DNA from: CAJGCS01 sp045589955
GTDB lineage: Bacteria; Bacillota_I; Bacilli_A; ML615J-28; CAG-313
Reading direction: 5' to 3'
Assembly (NCBI GenBank): GCA_045589955.1
Contig: JAZNQD010000052.1
Location: 1-55,930 of the forward strand
Length of the DNA: 55,930 nucleotides
The notes under the pieces: model-generated
Databases searched by the model: none
Told to the model about the DNA's origin: nothing
What the model saw: only the letters and a program-made list of their open reading frames with translations
Shown here: one piece after another, positions 19,501-25,674 of the stretch
Layout of the letters: the number at the start of each line of letters is the position of its first letter
Position numbering within the stretch: position 1 is the stretch's first letter
Translations under genes and position numbers: made by a program

Positions 19501-19914
19501 AGCTTTTTGATGTTCTTCATCAGTTCCTAATTCTTCTTTAGAATCAATTTGGAATAATGAGTCTAGAATATATAATACTAGGTCGTCATCTTTCTTTTCA
19601 TCTGTTAATTTTTGTGATGCTGCAAGTTCTTCAGCATAAAGTTTTTCATCAATTAATCTGATTAATTCAGCTGCACCATATTGAATCTTTAAGTTAGTAT
19701 AAAGTTCATCTTTAGTAACAGACATTTCGCCATATTCGAAGTATACATCTTCTGCACCTTTAAATGTAGGTCTTCTATCATTTAAGTTTTTAACTAAGAT
19801 AACTACAAGACCAACTACAAAAATTAATAAGATTGCAGCAAGTACTGGAATAATGCTAAATAAGGCTGTTTTGACAGACTTTGGAGCAGCATTCTTTTTG
19901 TTCTTTTTACTCAT
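16600..19914 (-). CDS. Giant membrane-anchored PrsA/SurA-like protein with Ig-like insertion (1104 aa)
   Basis: The start is ATG 19914 because AAAGGA lies 5 nt upstream; an in-frame ATG at 19953 has no such SD. A short basic cytoplasmic tail precedes one TM helix (~17-43), leaving ~1060 residues outside. Residues ~50-85 (VYFEYGEMSVTKDEL, IRLIDEKLYAEEL) match the SurA/PrsA N-domain pattern. Residues ~350-420 (ITLPTTVTVKDG..ITIAW..LTATVTL) look like an atrophied bacterial Ig domain inserted into the fold. The C-terminal part is Glu/Lys-rich and coiled-coil prone. Paralogue of the following gene. The client proteins are unknown. Confidence 0.78.
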   Translation of the reverse strand: MSKKNKKNAAPKSVKTALFSIIPVLAAILLIFVVGLVVILVKNLNDRRPTFKGAEDVYFEYGEMSVTKDELYTNLKIQYGAAELIRLIDEKLYAEELAASQKLTDEKKDDDLVLYILDSLFQIDSKEELGTDEEHQKAWDELIESLEMNNLITAEQIGDEENQKVTNLDSKVWETVKNHYRLQYVRNNWAKDAYVEQWKEEKLAQNAKDEVENPEELFTEKELQAKFDALYEAKTYGLFIPFTSEAAAKAMMARYGINTQNVTSINQDGWMDDDYDYYTGDQSASAKEKHRLSNKEVLDIFYAMYNEVYGYYATSGNIIPTDKIDDSINHKAAFNEAVYELQESLKKFTMKGTITLPTTVTVKDGIDITIAWKIVENDYVELSEDKLTLKSTEVGKKGGFDLTATVTLVVDDKLSYTETIEFDCQSEVKETAEDETISLPNIQAYAKHTLTKEFMDSFELETEPNKYSKFVWTASELSAIDSQLSSYLKASGKLEPIANNDAHADFVKSYTVAPVKGSNFYFLMIKFEEVENVKFDSVKDELVEKLLEDLKTDNNASKMIYERRTNAEFKIYDKYLEAIYEYDYKTFFESTLKLTNYQKFAKSKKNQKYNVASVVINGKTEYIEAEELYESLEEKYGVSIVVDFINTYETVKDNPYYNPYTDKVLNKKVVEELFENEVSSFRNNFEMDYFTYSYLAYYGFIPNFPGNYGWNDFRQDYFGAYSDKDLLTNSSFGGYIYTDALDALKEKVYLNAYNAEHKDAQITNYDELMLTLIKKQVEVIEEEHYSLTLVNLIISLDTNYDGTADSPLEEGLWSDTQVKLAEELAEELYKRAPETLKSTIADQLVAIVKEYNEADLNDAVWGQYKQQGLLAKAETANTYTNTSSIVEEFADEISKIWDTIESNNLLGVTFDAPLLSDKPFASVYGYHHIAVLGTTKVTPLAEKDAQIEINYALTQYNAIKDSTYSFVESEKAAKKAALEALLEKYGYNLELSKKENLSDEEKEALAESKAEFLEKYGFDIDALAFNSDTQKVLKTYYDAAVSEIEGGSEMTNFTLDLLKSTQESPKVFDFKDADTKDARNAQLQKIVEVTEKKLAEEAEEGANK

Positions 19915-19961
19915 AATTTTTCCTTTCTTTTTGTAAAATATTTGTGTTTTCAAACATAATT

Positions 19962-19970
19962 ATTTTACCA
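19962..19970 (-). promoter_or_regulatory. Possible extended -10 promoter for the PrsA-like pair
   Basis: Read on the minus strand, TGG-TAAAAT (19970-19962) lies 48 nt before ATG 19914. The -35 hexamer at 17-bp spacing (TTTGTT) is poor. It is the best candidate in this gap. Confidence 0.35.
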
Positions 19971-20045
19971 TTTTTTTACGAAAAAAACAAATAAATCAGT
20001 AGGTAAAAACTACCAAAAATGGCAAAAATAAGCCATAAAAATTTT

Positions 20046-20066
20046 AATGTGAAATCAATGTGAAAT
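20046..20066 (+). promoter_or_regulatory. Tandem 11-nt direct repeat, candidate response-regulator (WalR-like) box
   Basis: AATGTGAAAT occurs twice with exact 11-bp periodicity (20046-20055 and 20057-20066). The core TGTGAA-N5-TGTGAA resembles the WalR consensus TGTWAH-N5-TGTWAH with one mismatch per half-site. It lies between the PrsA-like operon (-) and the YjcZ-like gene (+), and walJ is the next plus-strand gene. Confidence 0.4.
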
Positions 20067-20094
20067 ATAAGTAATATAAATAGAAGTAGGCGTT

Positions 20095-20100
20095 TATAAT
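20095..20100 (+). promoter_or_regulatory. Possible -10 for the 29-residue peptide gene
   Basis: TATAAT at 20095-20100 predicts a start near 20107 and a ~63-nt leader. No clear -35 is seen; the direct repeat centred about 50 bp upstream of the inferred start could supply an activator instead. Confidence 0.35.
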
Positions 20101-20169
20101 AACCATCGAACTTGTTATATGCGTAAAATAAAGTGTAACTAATGTTATGTAATAGAGAGGGGGAACATC

Positions 20170-20259
20170 ATGAATCAAGGTCGTACAGAATATGGGTATG
20201 CATTTATTTTAGTATTATTTATCTTATTAGTTATTATTGGCGCATGTTGGGCATTCTAG
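20170..20259 (+). CDS. 29-residue YjcZ-family-like hydrophobic peptide
   Basis: ATG 20170 follows a purine-rich SD (GAGAGGGGG) by 6 nt and the frame ends at TAG 20257-20259. The peptide has a polar Tyr/Gly-containing head (EYGYAF) followed by one transmembrane helix (ILVLFILLVIIGA). This matches the layout of the YjcZ/YhcZ-type mini-proteins of sporulating Bacilli, whose helix typically reads F-x-L-I-V-V-L-F-I-L-L-I-I-V-G. It has its own terminator, so it is probably a monocistronic gene. The family role is poorly defined; several members are linked to sporulation. Confidence 0.75.
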   Translation: MNQGRTEYGYAFILVLFILLVIIGACWAF

Positions 20260-20270
20260 AATATTTTTAT

Positions 20271-20296
20271 AAAGTCTCCTTGGGAGACTTTTTTAT
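20271..20296 (+). terminator. Terminator of the YjcZ-like gene
   Basis: A 9-bp stem AAAGTCTCC / GGAGACTTT (20271-20279, 20283-20291) with a 3-nt loop and T tail, 11 nt after the stop. Confidence 0.9.
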
Positions 20297-20335
20297 TGCA
20301 TTAATTATATTTCATTTTACTTTTATTGGTTTTTA

Positions 20336-20344
20336 TGATATAAT
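20336..20344 (+). promoter_or_regulatory. Extended -10 promoter for walJ operon
   Basis: TGA-TATAAT (20336-20344) lies 55 nt before the walJ ATG. The -35 is weak (TTACTT near 20317). Confidence 0.6.
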
Positions 20345-20399
20345 AAGCTGTCAAAAGGTGCGCCAAAATGGCATATATTATTATTGATAGGAATTGAAT

Positions 20400-21197
20400 A
20401 TGAAAGTAGTTATTTTAGGAAGTGGTTCTAAAGGTAATTGTACTTATATTGAAACAAAAACAAAAAGAATTCTAATTGATGCAGGTCTTAGTTTATTACA
20501 AATTAAGAATCGTCTGAGTCAAAAAGGAATCATTTTTGAGGGCATCGATTTAATATTAATTACTCATGAACATATTGACCACATTAGTTGTTTATCATCT
20601 ATATTAGCTAAAACAAATGCAACATTATGTATTAAAGAAGAAACTTTTGTTGAAGCAAATCGACGCTTAAGTTGTGCATTATCACATGCTAAGGTTCATT
20701 TTATAAATCGTGACAAGAGATACACTATTGATGAGGTATCATTTATTCCGATAGAACTTTCTCACGATGCAACAAACTGTTTTGGCTATATCCTAAAAGA
20801 AGAAACAGACGATCCAAATTCAAACATTACATATGCGAGTATTACTGATACTGGTTATATTCCTAATAAATATTTTAATATACTATCAACCATTTCAGTT
20901 GTATTAATAGAGTCAAATCATGATGTATTAATGCAAAAAAGAAGTGGACGCCCTTGGTATTTAATCAATCGTGTTCTTTCAGAAAAAGGACATCTATCAA
21001 ATGAACAATGTTGTGAATATTTAAAAACTATTGTTACTAAACATACTAAACGAATTATCTTTGGTCATATAAGTGAAGAGTGTAATACACCTGAACTTGT
21101 CGTTAGTACGTGCTTAGAAGCTTTTAATAATAACTTACCATTCTTAATTGAAGTTGCTAAGCAATATGAACCTTTAGATATTATTGAGGTGTTATAA
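20400..21197 (+). CDS. walJ: WalJ/YycJ-type metallo-beta-lactamase-fold hydrolase
   Basis: MBL-fold phosphohydrolase of the YycJ/WalJ group, linked in Bacillus and Streptococcus to WalRK signalling and to coordinating DNA replication with division. The fold start G-S-G-S-K-G-N-C is diagnostic and the metal motif is T-H-E-H-I-D-H. Later ligands include H in ELSHDA, D in SITDTG and H in IFGHISEE. ATG 20400 is chosen over a TTG 6 nt upstream because AGGAA sits at the right distance; this gives 265 residues. It overlaps rlmH by one base. WalR, WalK, H and I are not in this window. Confidence 0.92.
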   Translation: MKVVILGSGSKGNCTYIETKTKRILIDAGLSLLQIKNRLSQKGIIFEGIDLILITHEHIDHISCLSSILAKTNATLCIKEETFVEANRRLSCALSHAKVHFINRDKRYTIDEVSFIPIELSHDATNCFGYILKEETDDPNSNITYASITDTGYIPNKYFNILSTISVVLIESNHDVLMQKRSGRPWYLINRVLSEKGHLSNEQCCEYLKTIVTKHTKRIIFGHISEECNTPELVVSTCLEAFNNNLPFLIEVAKQYEPLDIIEVL

Positions 21198-21655
21198 TGA
21201 TAAAAATTGTATGCGTTGGTAAAATAAAGGAAAAATATTTAGTAGATGCATTTGCTGAATACGAAAAACGAATGAATATTTATCATAAAATTAAAGTTGT
21301 CGAATTAAAAGAGTCTAATAATAAAGATTTAAAACATAATCTAGAAGAAGAAGGGAATGCCATTTTAAATGCCATTTCTTCAGATGAATATGTGATAACT
21401 TTAGAAATTCTTGGGACAATGTTAGAAAGCCCTGAGCTTGCATCTAAAATTTCTAAGCTATTAACGTACGGAAATACGAACATTACATTCGTTATAGGTG
21501 GTTCGTATGGACTTGATGAAAGAGTGAAACAAAGAAGTAACTTTGCATTATCTTTTTCGAAAATGACTTTCCCACATCAATTGATGAGAGTTATTTTAAT
21601 TGAACAAATCTATCGTTCATTTACAATTATAAATAATAAAGAATATCATAAGTAA
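21197..21655 (+). CDS. rlmH: 23S rRNA pseudouridine-1915 N3-methyltransferase
   Basis: SPOUT methyltransferase acting on Psi1915 in helix 69 of 23S rRNA on assembled 70S ribosomes. It has 152 residues, usual length. Signature: FVIGGSYGLDERVK and LSFSKMTFPHQLMRVILIEQIYR with the C-terminal YHK that contacts substrate. Its start overlaps the walJ stop (TAATG). walJ and rlmH are near neighbours in many Firmicutes. Confidence 0.97.
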   Translation: MIKIVCVGKIKEKYLVDAFAEYEKRMNIYHKIKVVELKESNNKDLKHNLEEEGNAILNAISSDEYVITLEILGTMLESPELASKISKLLTYGNTNITFVIGGSYGLDERVKQRSNFALSFSKMTFPHQLMRVILIEQIYRSFTIINNKEYHK

Positions 21656-21666
21656 GGAGAAAAATT

Positions 21667-22536
21667 ATGCCAGAATTTGTTATTGCTATAATAAATATTC
21701 TATTTTTAATTATTACTTTAGGTTTTATGGTTTTATACTTTGTCAGTTTAATTCTGAATATTGTTAGAGCTTCTATTGCTTTAAAACAAATTAAAACAAA
21801 ACCTAAAACAGTTAAAGCTGTTATTACAGAAATTACTCAAGATAAACATAATGTATATATTAAATTTAAATATACATCACCAATTAATCGTCAATCATTT
21901 AATGACATTATTACTTTATCTAAATCTGATTTTAAAGATCAATATTATGTTGATCAAGAAATTGATATTGTTTATCCAGACACAACAGAATCTAAAAGAG
22001 TATATTATTTCCCACGTTTCTTTTCTGATCAAAAGATCAAAATTGAAGCAGGGCCATTATTCACAGATATATTAATGGTTGGGGCAGGCGTTGCTATTTT
22101 TGGCTATACATTACTTTTAATGATTTTAAATCCAGGTTCATTTGTTGGCAAAGTAGAACTTGTTAAATCAGGCGGCTTAACAAACACAACTGGCGAAGGA
22201 TTATTTAATATGTTTACTCTTATCGTAATTATGGTTATTTATTTTATGACATTCACTTATGTTCTTGAAAGATTAGTTTCTGCTAGCCTTGAACATACAC
22301 ATAACTACTTAAAACTTTGTGGTATTATGGGAAATGCTCGCGTTGTTACATATAAGTTTGGGCGTTCAAAAGATGCTAAAGGAAATAAAGAATCACAAAT
22401 GAAAATTGAATTCTACGATAATGGTGAATTAATTCAAGCAAATTTAAATTCACATTTATATACTGAGACACAAGAAGAATATATTAAGATCTTATATGAT
22501 CCAAAACATCCTAAAACAACAGTATATATGAGATAG
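21667..22536 (+). CDS. DUF3592-like membrane protein
   Basis: The 289-residue protein has three to four TM segments (about 5-33, 134-156, 180-201). Between TM1 and TM2 a soluble beta-rich domain reads V-K-A-V-I-T-E-I-T-(x)n-I-K-F-K-Y-(x)n-Y-Y-V-D-Q-E-I-D-I-V-Y-P, and a similar pattern recurs at the C terminus (TYKFGRSK...KILYDPKHP). That is the DUF3592 pattern of unknown function. It sits between rlmH and uvrB on the same strand with gaps of 11 and 8 nt. Confidence 0.75.
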   Translation: MPEFVIAIINILFLIITLGFMVLYFVSLILNIVRASIALKQIKTKPKTVKAVITEITQDKHNVYIKFKYTSPINRQSFNDIITLSKSDFKDQYYVDQEIDIVYPDTTESKRVYYFPRFFSDQKIKIEAGPLFTDILMVGAGVAIFGYTLLLMILNPGSFVGKVELVKSGGLTNTTGEGLFNMFTLIVIMVIYFMTFTYVLERLVSASLEHTHNYLKLCGIMGNARVVTYKFGRSKDAKGNKESQMKIEFYDNGELIQANLNSHLYTETQEEYIKILYDPKHPKTTVYMR

Positions 22537-22544
22537 GAGATTGT

Positions 22545-24545
22545 ATGGAAAAGTTTAAACTAGTATCCACTTTTAAACCATTTGGTGACCAACCGACTGC
22601 TATAAATAAACTGGTTTCTAATATCAATATGGGAATTAAAGAACAAACCTTATTGGGTGCAACAGGTACTGGTAAAACTTTTACAATCGCAAATGTAATT
22701 GAACAAGTAAATAAACCAACTATTGTTCTTGCTCATAACAAAACATTGGCTGGACAATTGTATGCAGAATTAAAAAGTTTCTTCCCTGATAACAGAGTTG
22801 AATATTTTATTTCATATTATGATTATTATCAACCAGAAGCTTATGTTCCTAGTAAGGATATGTATATTGAAAAAGACTCATCAATTAATGATGAGATTGA
22901 TGAAATGCGACATGCGGCTACGGCAAGTATCTTAGAAAGAAAAGATACCATTATTGTTGCAAGTGTATCTTGCATTTATGGTATCGGTGATCCTGATGAT
23001 TATAAAAACTCAATGCTAACTCTTCGTGTTGGCCAAGTTATCAAAAAGAATGATCTGCTTGAAAAACTTGTTAATATGCAATTTGCTCGTAGTATGATTG
23101 AATTTGACCGTGGTATGTTTAGAACAAGAGGAGATAATATTGATATCCTTCCTACATATGATAGTAAAGAAGGAATTAGAATATCGATGTTTGATGATGA
23201 AATTGAAAAAATATCTAAATTTGATATTATTACAGGAAAAACAATTAAATCACAAAATGTTATCTCAATCTTCCCGGCAACGCATTTCGTGTTAAACGAG
23301 AACAAACGAAATCTTGCTCTTCAAAGAATAGAAGATGAATTAGTTGCTCAAATTGAATATTTTAAAAGTAAGGGCCAATTATTAGAGGCAGAGCGCATTA
23401 ATCAAAGAACTCGTTATGATTTAGAAATGCTAAAAGAAATTGGTTCTTGTAGTGGGGTAGAAAACTATTCTCGTCATCTTTCATTAAGAGAAGAAGGAGA
23501 AACTCCATCAGTACTGCTTGATTTCTTTGGAAAAGACTATTTAATGATTATTGATGAATCACATGTTACCCTTCCTCAAGTTAGAGGAATGTATAATGGT
23601 GATAGAAGCAGAAAACAAACATTAGTTGATTATGGATTTAGACTTCCATCAGCTTTAGATAATCGTCCTTTAAATTTTACTGAATTTGAAAATAAGATAA
23701 ATCAAGTAATTTATTGTAGCGCAACTCCAGGTGATTATGAACTGAATCGTTCAGTTGAAATAGTGGAACAAATTATTCGCCCAACAGGTTTATTAGACCC
23801 GATTGTGCAAATTCGTCCGACTAAAAATCAAATTGATAAAATCTTAGAAGATATTAAAAAACAAATTGAAAAAAATGAAAAGACATTAATCACTACTTTA
23901 ACAATCAAAATGAGTGAAGATTTAACATCTTATCTAAAGGAAGCAGGTATTAAAGTTGCTTATCTACATTCAGAGATAAAAGCTTTAGAAAGATTAGAAA
24001 TTATTCGTAAACTTCGAAGTGGTGTTTATGATGTTATTGTTGGTATTAACTTATTAAGAGAAGGCTTAGATATTCCCGAAGTAAGTCTAATTTGTATACT
24101 TGATGCGGATAAAGAAGGATTCTTAAGAAGTGAAAGATCATTAATTCAAACAATTGGGCGTGCTGCTCGTAATGAAAATGGTCGTGTTATTATGTATGCA
24201 GATAAGATGACAGATTCGATGCAAAAAGCAATTGATGAAACAAATCGTCGTCGCTCTATTCAGGAAGCATATAATAAAGAACACAATATTATACCTAAAA
24301 CAATTATTAAAGAAATTACAAATCCAATTAATATTACTTCAAAAGAAGTTGGTATGGATTTAGGTGTTATTGAAAGTACAAAAGTAAATGAAATGAGTAG
24401 TGTAGAACGTTCTAAGTTAATCCACACATTGGAAGAACAAATGAAGAAAGCTGCTCGTGAACTTAACTTTGAAGAAGCAATGATGTTACGTGATATGATT
24501 ATTGAATTAAAGGTGGAAACAAATGGAAAAAAATCAAGATCATAA
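22545..24545 (+). CDS. uvrB: Excinuclease ABC subunit B
   Basis: The damage-verifying helicase of nucleotide excision repair. It has 666 residues. Walker A is LLGATGTGKTFT and the beta-hairpin region reads YYDYYQPEAYVPSKD. Helicase motifs include IIDESHVTLPQ (II) and QTIGRAARN (VI). The C-terminal UVR motif (LNFEEAMMLRD) is the UvrC-binding domain. The last 23 nt overlap mnmA. uvrA was not seen nearby, whereas Bacillus has uvrB-uvrA adjacent. Confidence 0.98.
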   Translation: MEKFKLVSTFKPFGDQPTAINKLVSNINMGIKEQTLLGATGTGKTFTIANVIEQVNKPTIVLAHNKTLAGQLYAELKSFFPDNRVEYFISYYDYYQPEAYVPSKDMYIEKDSSINDEIDEMRHAATASILERKDTIIVASVSCIYGIGDPDDYKNSMLTLRVGQVIKKNDLLEKLVNMQFARSMIEFDRGMFRTRGDNIDILPTYDSKEGIRISMFDDEIEKISKFDIITGKTIKSQNVISIFPATHFVLNENKRNLALQRIEDELVAQIEYFKSKGQLLEAERINQRTRYDLEMLKEIGSCSGVENYSRHLSLREEGETPSVLLDFFGKDYLMIIDESHVTLPQVRGMYNGDRSRKQTLVDYGFRLPSALDNRPLNFTEFENKINQVIYCSATPGDYELNRSVEIVEQIIRPTGLLDPIVQIRPTKNQIDKILEDIKKQIEKNEKTLITTLTIKMSEDLTSYLKEAGIKVAYLHSEIKALERLEIIRKLRSGVYDVIVGINLLREGLDIPEVSLICILDADKEGFLRSERSLIQTIGRAARNENGRVIMYADKMTDSMQKAIDETNRRRSIQEAYNKEHNIIPKTIIKEITNPINITSKEVGMDLGVIESTKVNEMSSVERSKLIHTLEEQMKKAARELNFEEAMMLRDMIIELKVETNGKKSRS

Positions 24546-25662
24546 AAATATAAAAGTTATCCTAGGTTTATCTGGTGGCGTTGATAGTGCTTCTTCACTA
24601 GTAAAACTAATTGAAGATGGATACCAAGTAGAAGCAATGTTTATGCGTAACTGGGACTCAGCCGCAAACAATGATTTCTTAGGTAATCCAAATGTTAATG
24701 AATCAATTTGCCCTCAAGAAAAAGACTATATGGATGCTCTTGCTGTGGCTAATAAACTTGGGATAAAACTTCATCGAGTGGACTTTATTGAAGAATATTG
24801 GGAAGATGTTTTTGAACACTTCCTTGATGAGTATCGTAAAAATCGTACTCCAAATCCCGATATTGCTTGTAACAAGTTTATTAAGTTTAAAAGTTTCTTA
24901 GAAAAAGCTAAGGAACTTGGTGCTGATTATATTGCTATGGGACATTATGCAAGAGTAATTCATTCAGATAAACATTATCTATTAAGAGGTCTTGATAATA
25001 ACAAAGATCAAACTTATTTTTTATCGGGTTTAACAAGTGAACAATTAAAGTATGCGCTTTTCCCAATTGGCGAAATGGAAAAACCAGATGTAAGAAAACT
25101 AGCAGAAAAATATGACTTGCCTGTTGCCCATAAAAAAGATTCTACCGGTGTATGTTTTATTGGCGAAAGAAATTTTAAAGAATTTCTGACTAATTATATC
25201 CCAGCTAAACCTGGCAATATGGTTACTATTGATGGTAAAGTTGTTGGCAAACACGATGGAGTAATGTATTACACAATTGGTCAAAGAAAAGGTTTAGGAA
25301 TTGGCGGACCTGGTGAAGCATGGTTTGTTGTTGGTAAAAATGCCCAAAAGAATGAACTTATTGTAGGGCAAGGTGATCAACAAGAAATGTTATATGCTAA
25401 TCGCGTTATTTTAACTGATGTAAATATCATTAATAATGATATCTTAGAAGGAGAACATATTACCGCAAAATTCCGCTATCGTCAACCTGATGTGGGAATT
25501 ACAGTTCATTTTCTTGAAGATAACAAAGTTGAAGTTATTACTGATGTGCCTACTAAGGCAATTACCCCTGGACAAGCATGTGTATTCTATCGCGGTGAAT
25601 ACTGCTTAGGCTCAGGAACAATTGATGAAGTATATATGAATAATACTAGAAGAAACTATTAG
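24523..25662 (+). CDS. mnmA: tRNA-specific 2-thiouridylase
   Basis: MnmA activates U34 of Lys, Glu and Gln tRNAs with ATP and transfers sulfur to make s2U34. It has 379 residues. The PP-loop reads GLSGGVDSAS. The catalytic cysteines are in PDIACNKFIKF and DSTGVCFIGER. The C-terminal beta-barrel begins VGKNAQKNELIVGQG. SD GGTGGA lies within uvrB and the start overlaps the uvrB end by 23 nt. Confidence 0.97.
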   Translation: MEKNQDHKNIKVILGLSGGVDSASSLVKLIEDGYQVEAMFMRNWDSAANNDFLGNPNVNESICPQEKDYMDALAVANKLGIKLHRVDFIEEYWEDVFEHFLDEYRKNRTPNPDIACNKFIKFKSFLEKAKELGADYIAMGHYARVIHSDKHYLLRGLDNNKDQTYFLSGLTSEQLKYALFPIGEMEKPDVRKLAEKYDLPVAHKKDSTGVCFIGERNFKEFLTNYIPAKPGNMVTIDGKVVGKHDGVMYYTIGQRKGLGIGGPGEAWFVVGKNAQKNELIVGQGDQQEMLYANRVILTDVNIINNDILEGEHITAKFRYRQPDVGITVHFLEDNKVEVITDVPTKAITPGQACVFYRGEYCLGSGTIDEVYMNNTRRNY

Positions 25663-25674
25663 GAGAAAGCAAAA

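Noticed and set aside
19975..20045. Small stem-loops (GGTA..TACC and ATGGC..GCCAT) as a riboswitch or ncRNA
   Set aside because: Stems are only 4-5 bp, lie upstream of the inferred minus-strand promoter and match no known riboswitch core.
20142..20387. 81-residue plus-strand frame covering the YjcZ-like region
   Set aside because: It is out of phase with the SD-supported 29-residue gene, runs through its terminator and has no SD.
24523..24545. mnmA start inside uvrB as a mis-call
   Set aside because: The MnmA family start (GLSGGVDS soon after) fits ATG 24523 and the SD, so the 23-nt overlap is real.
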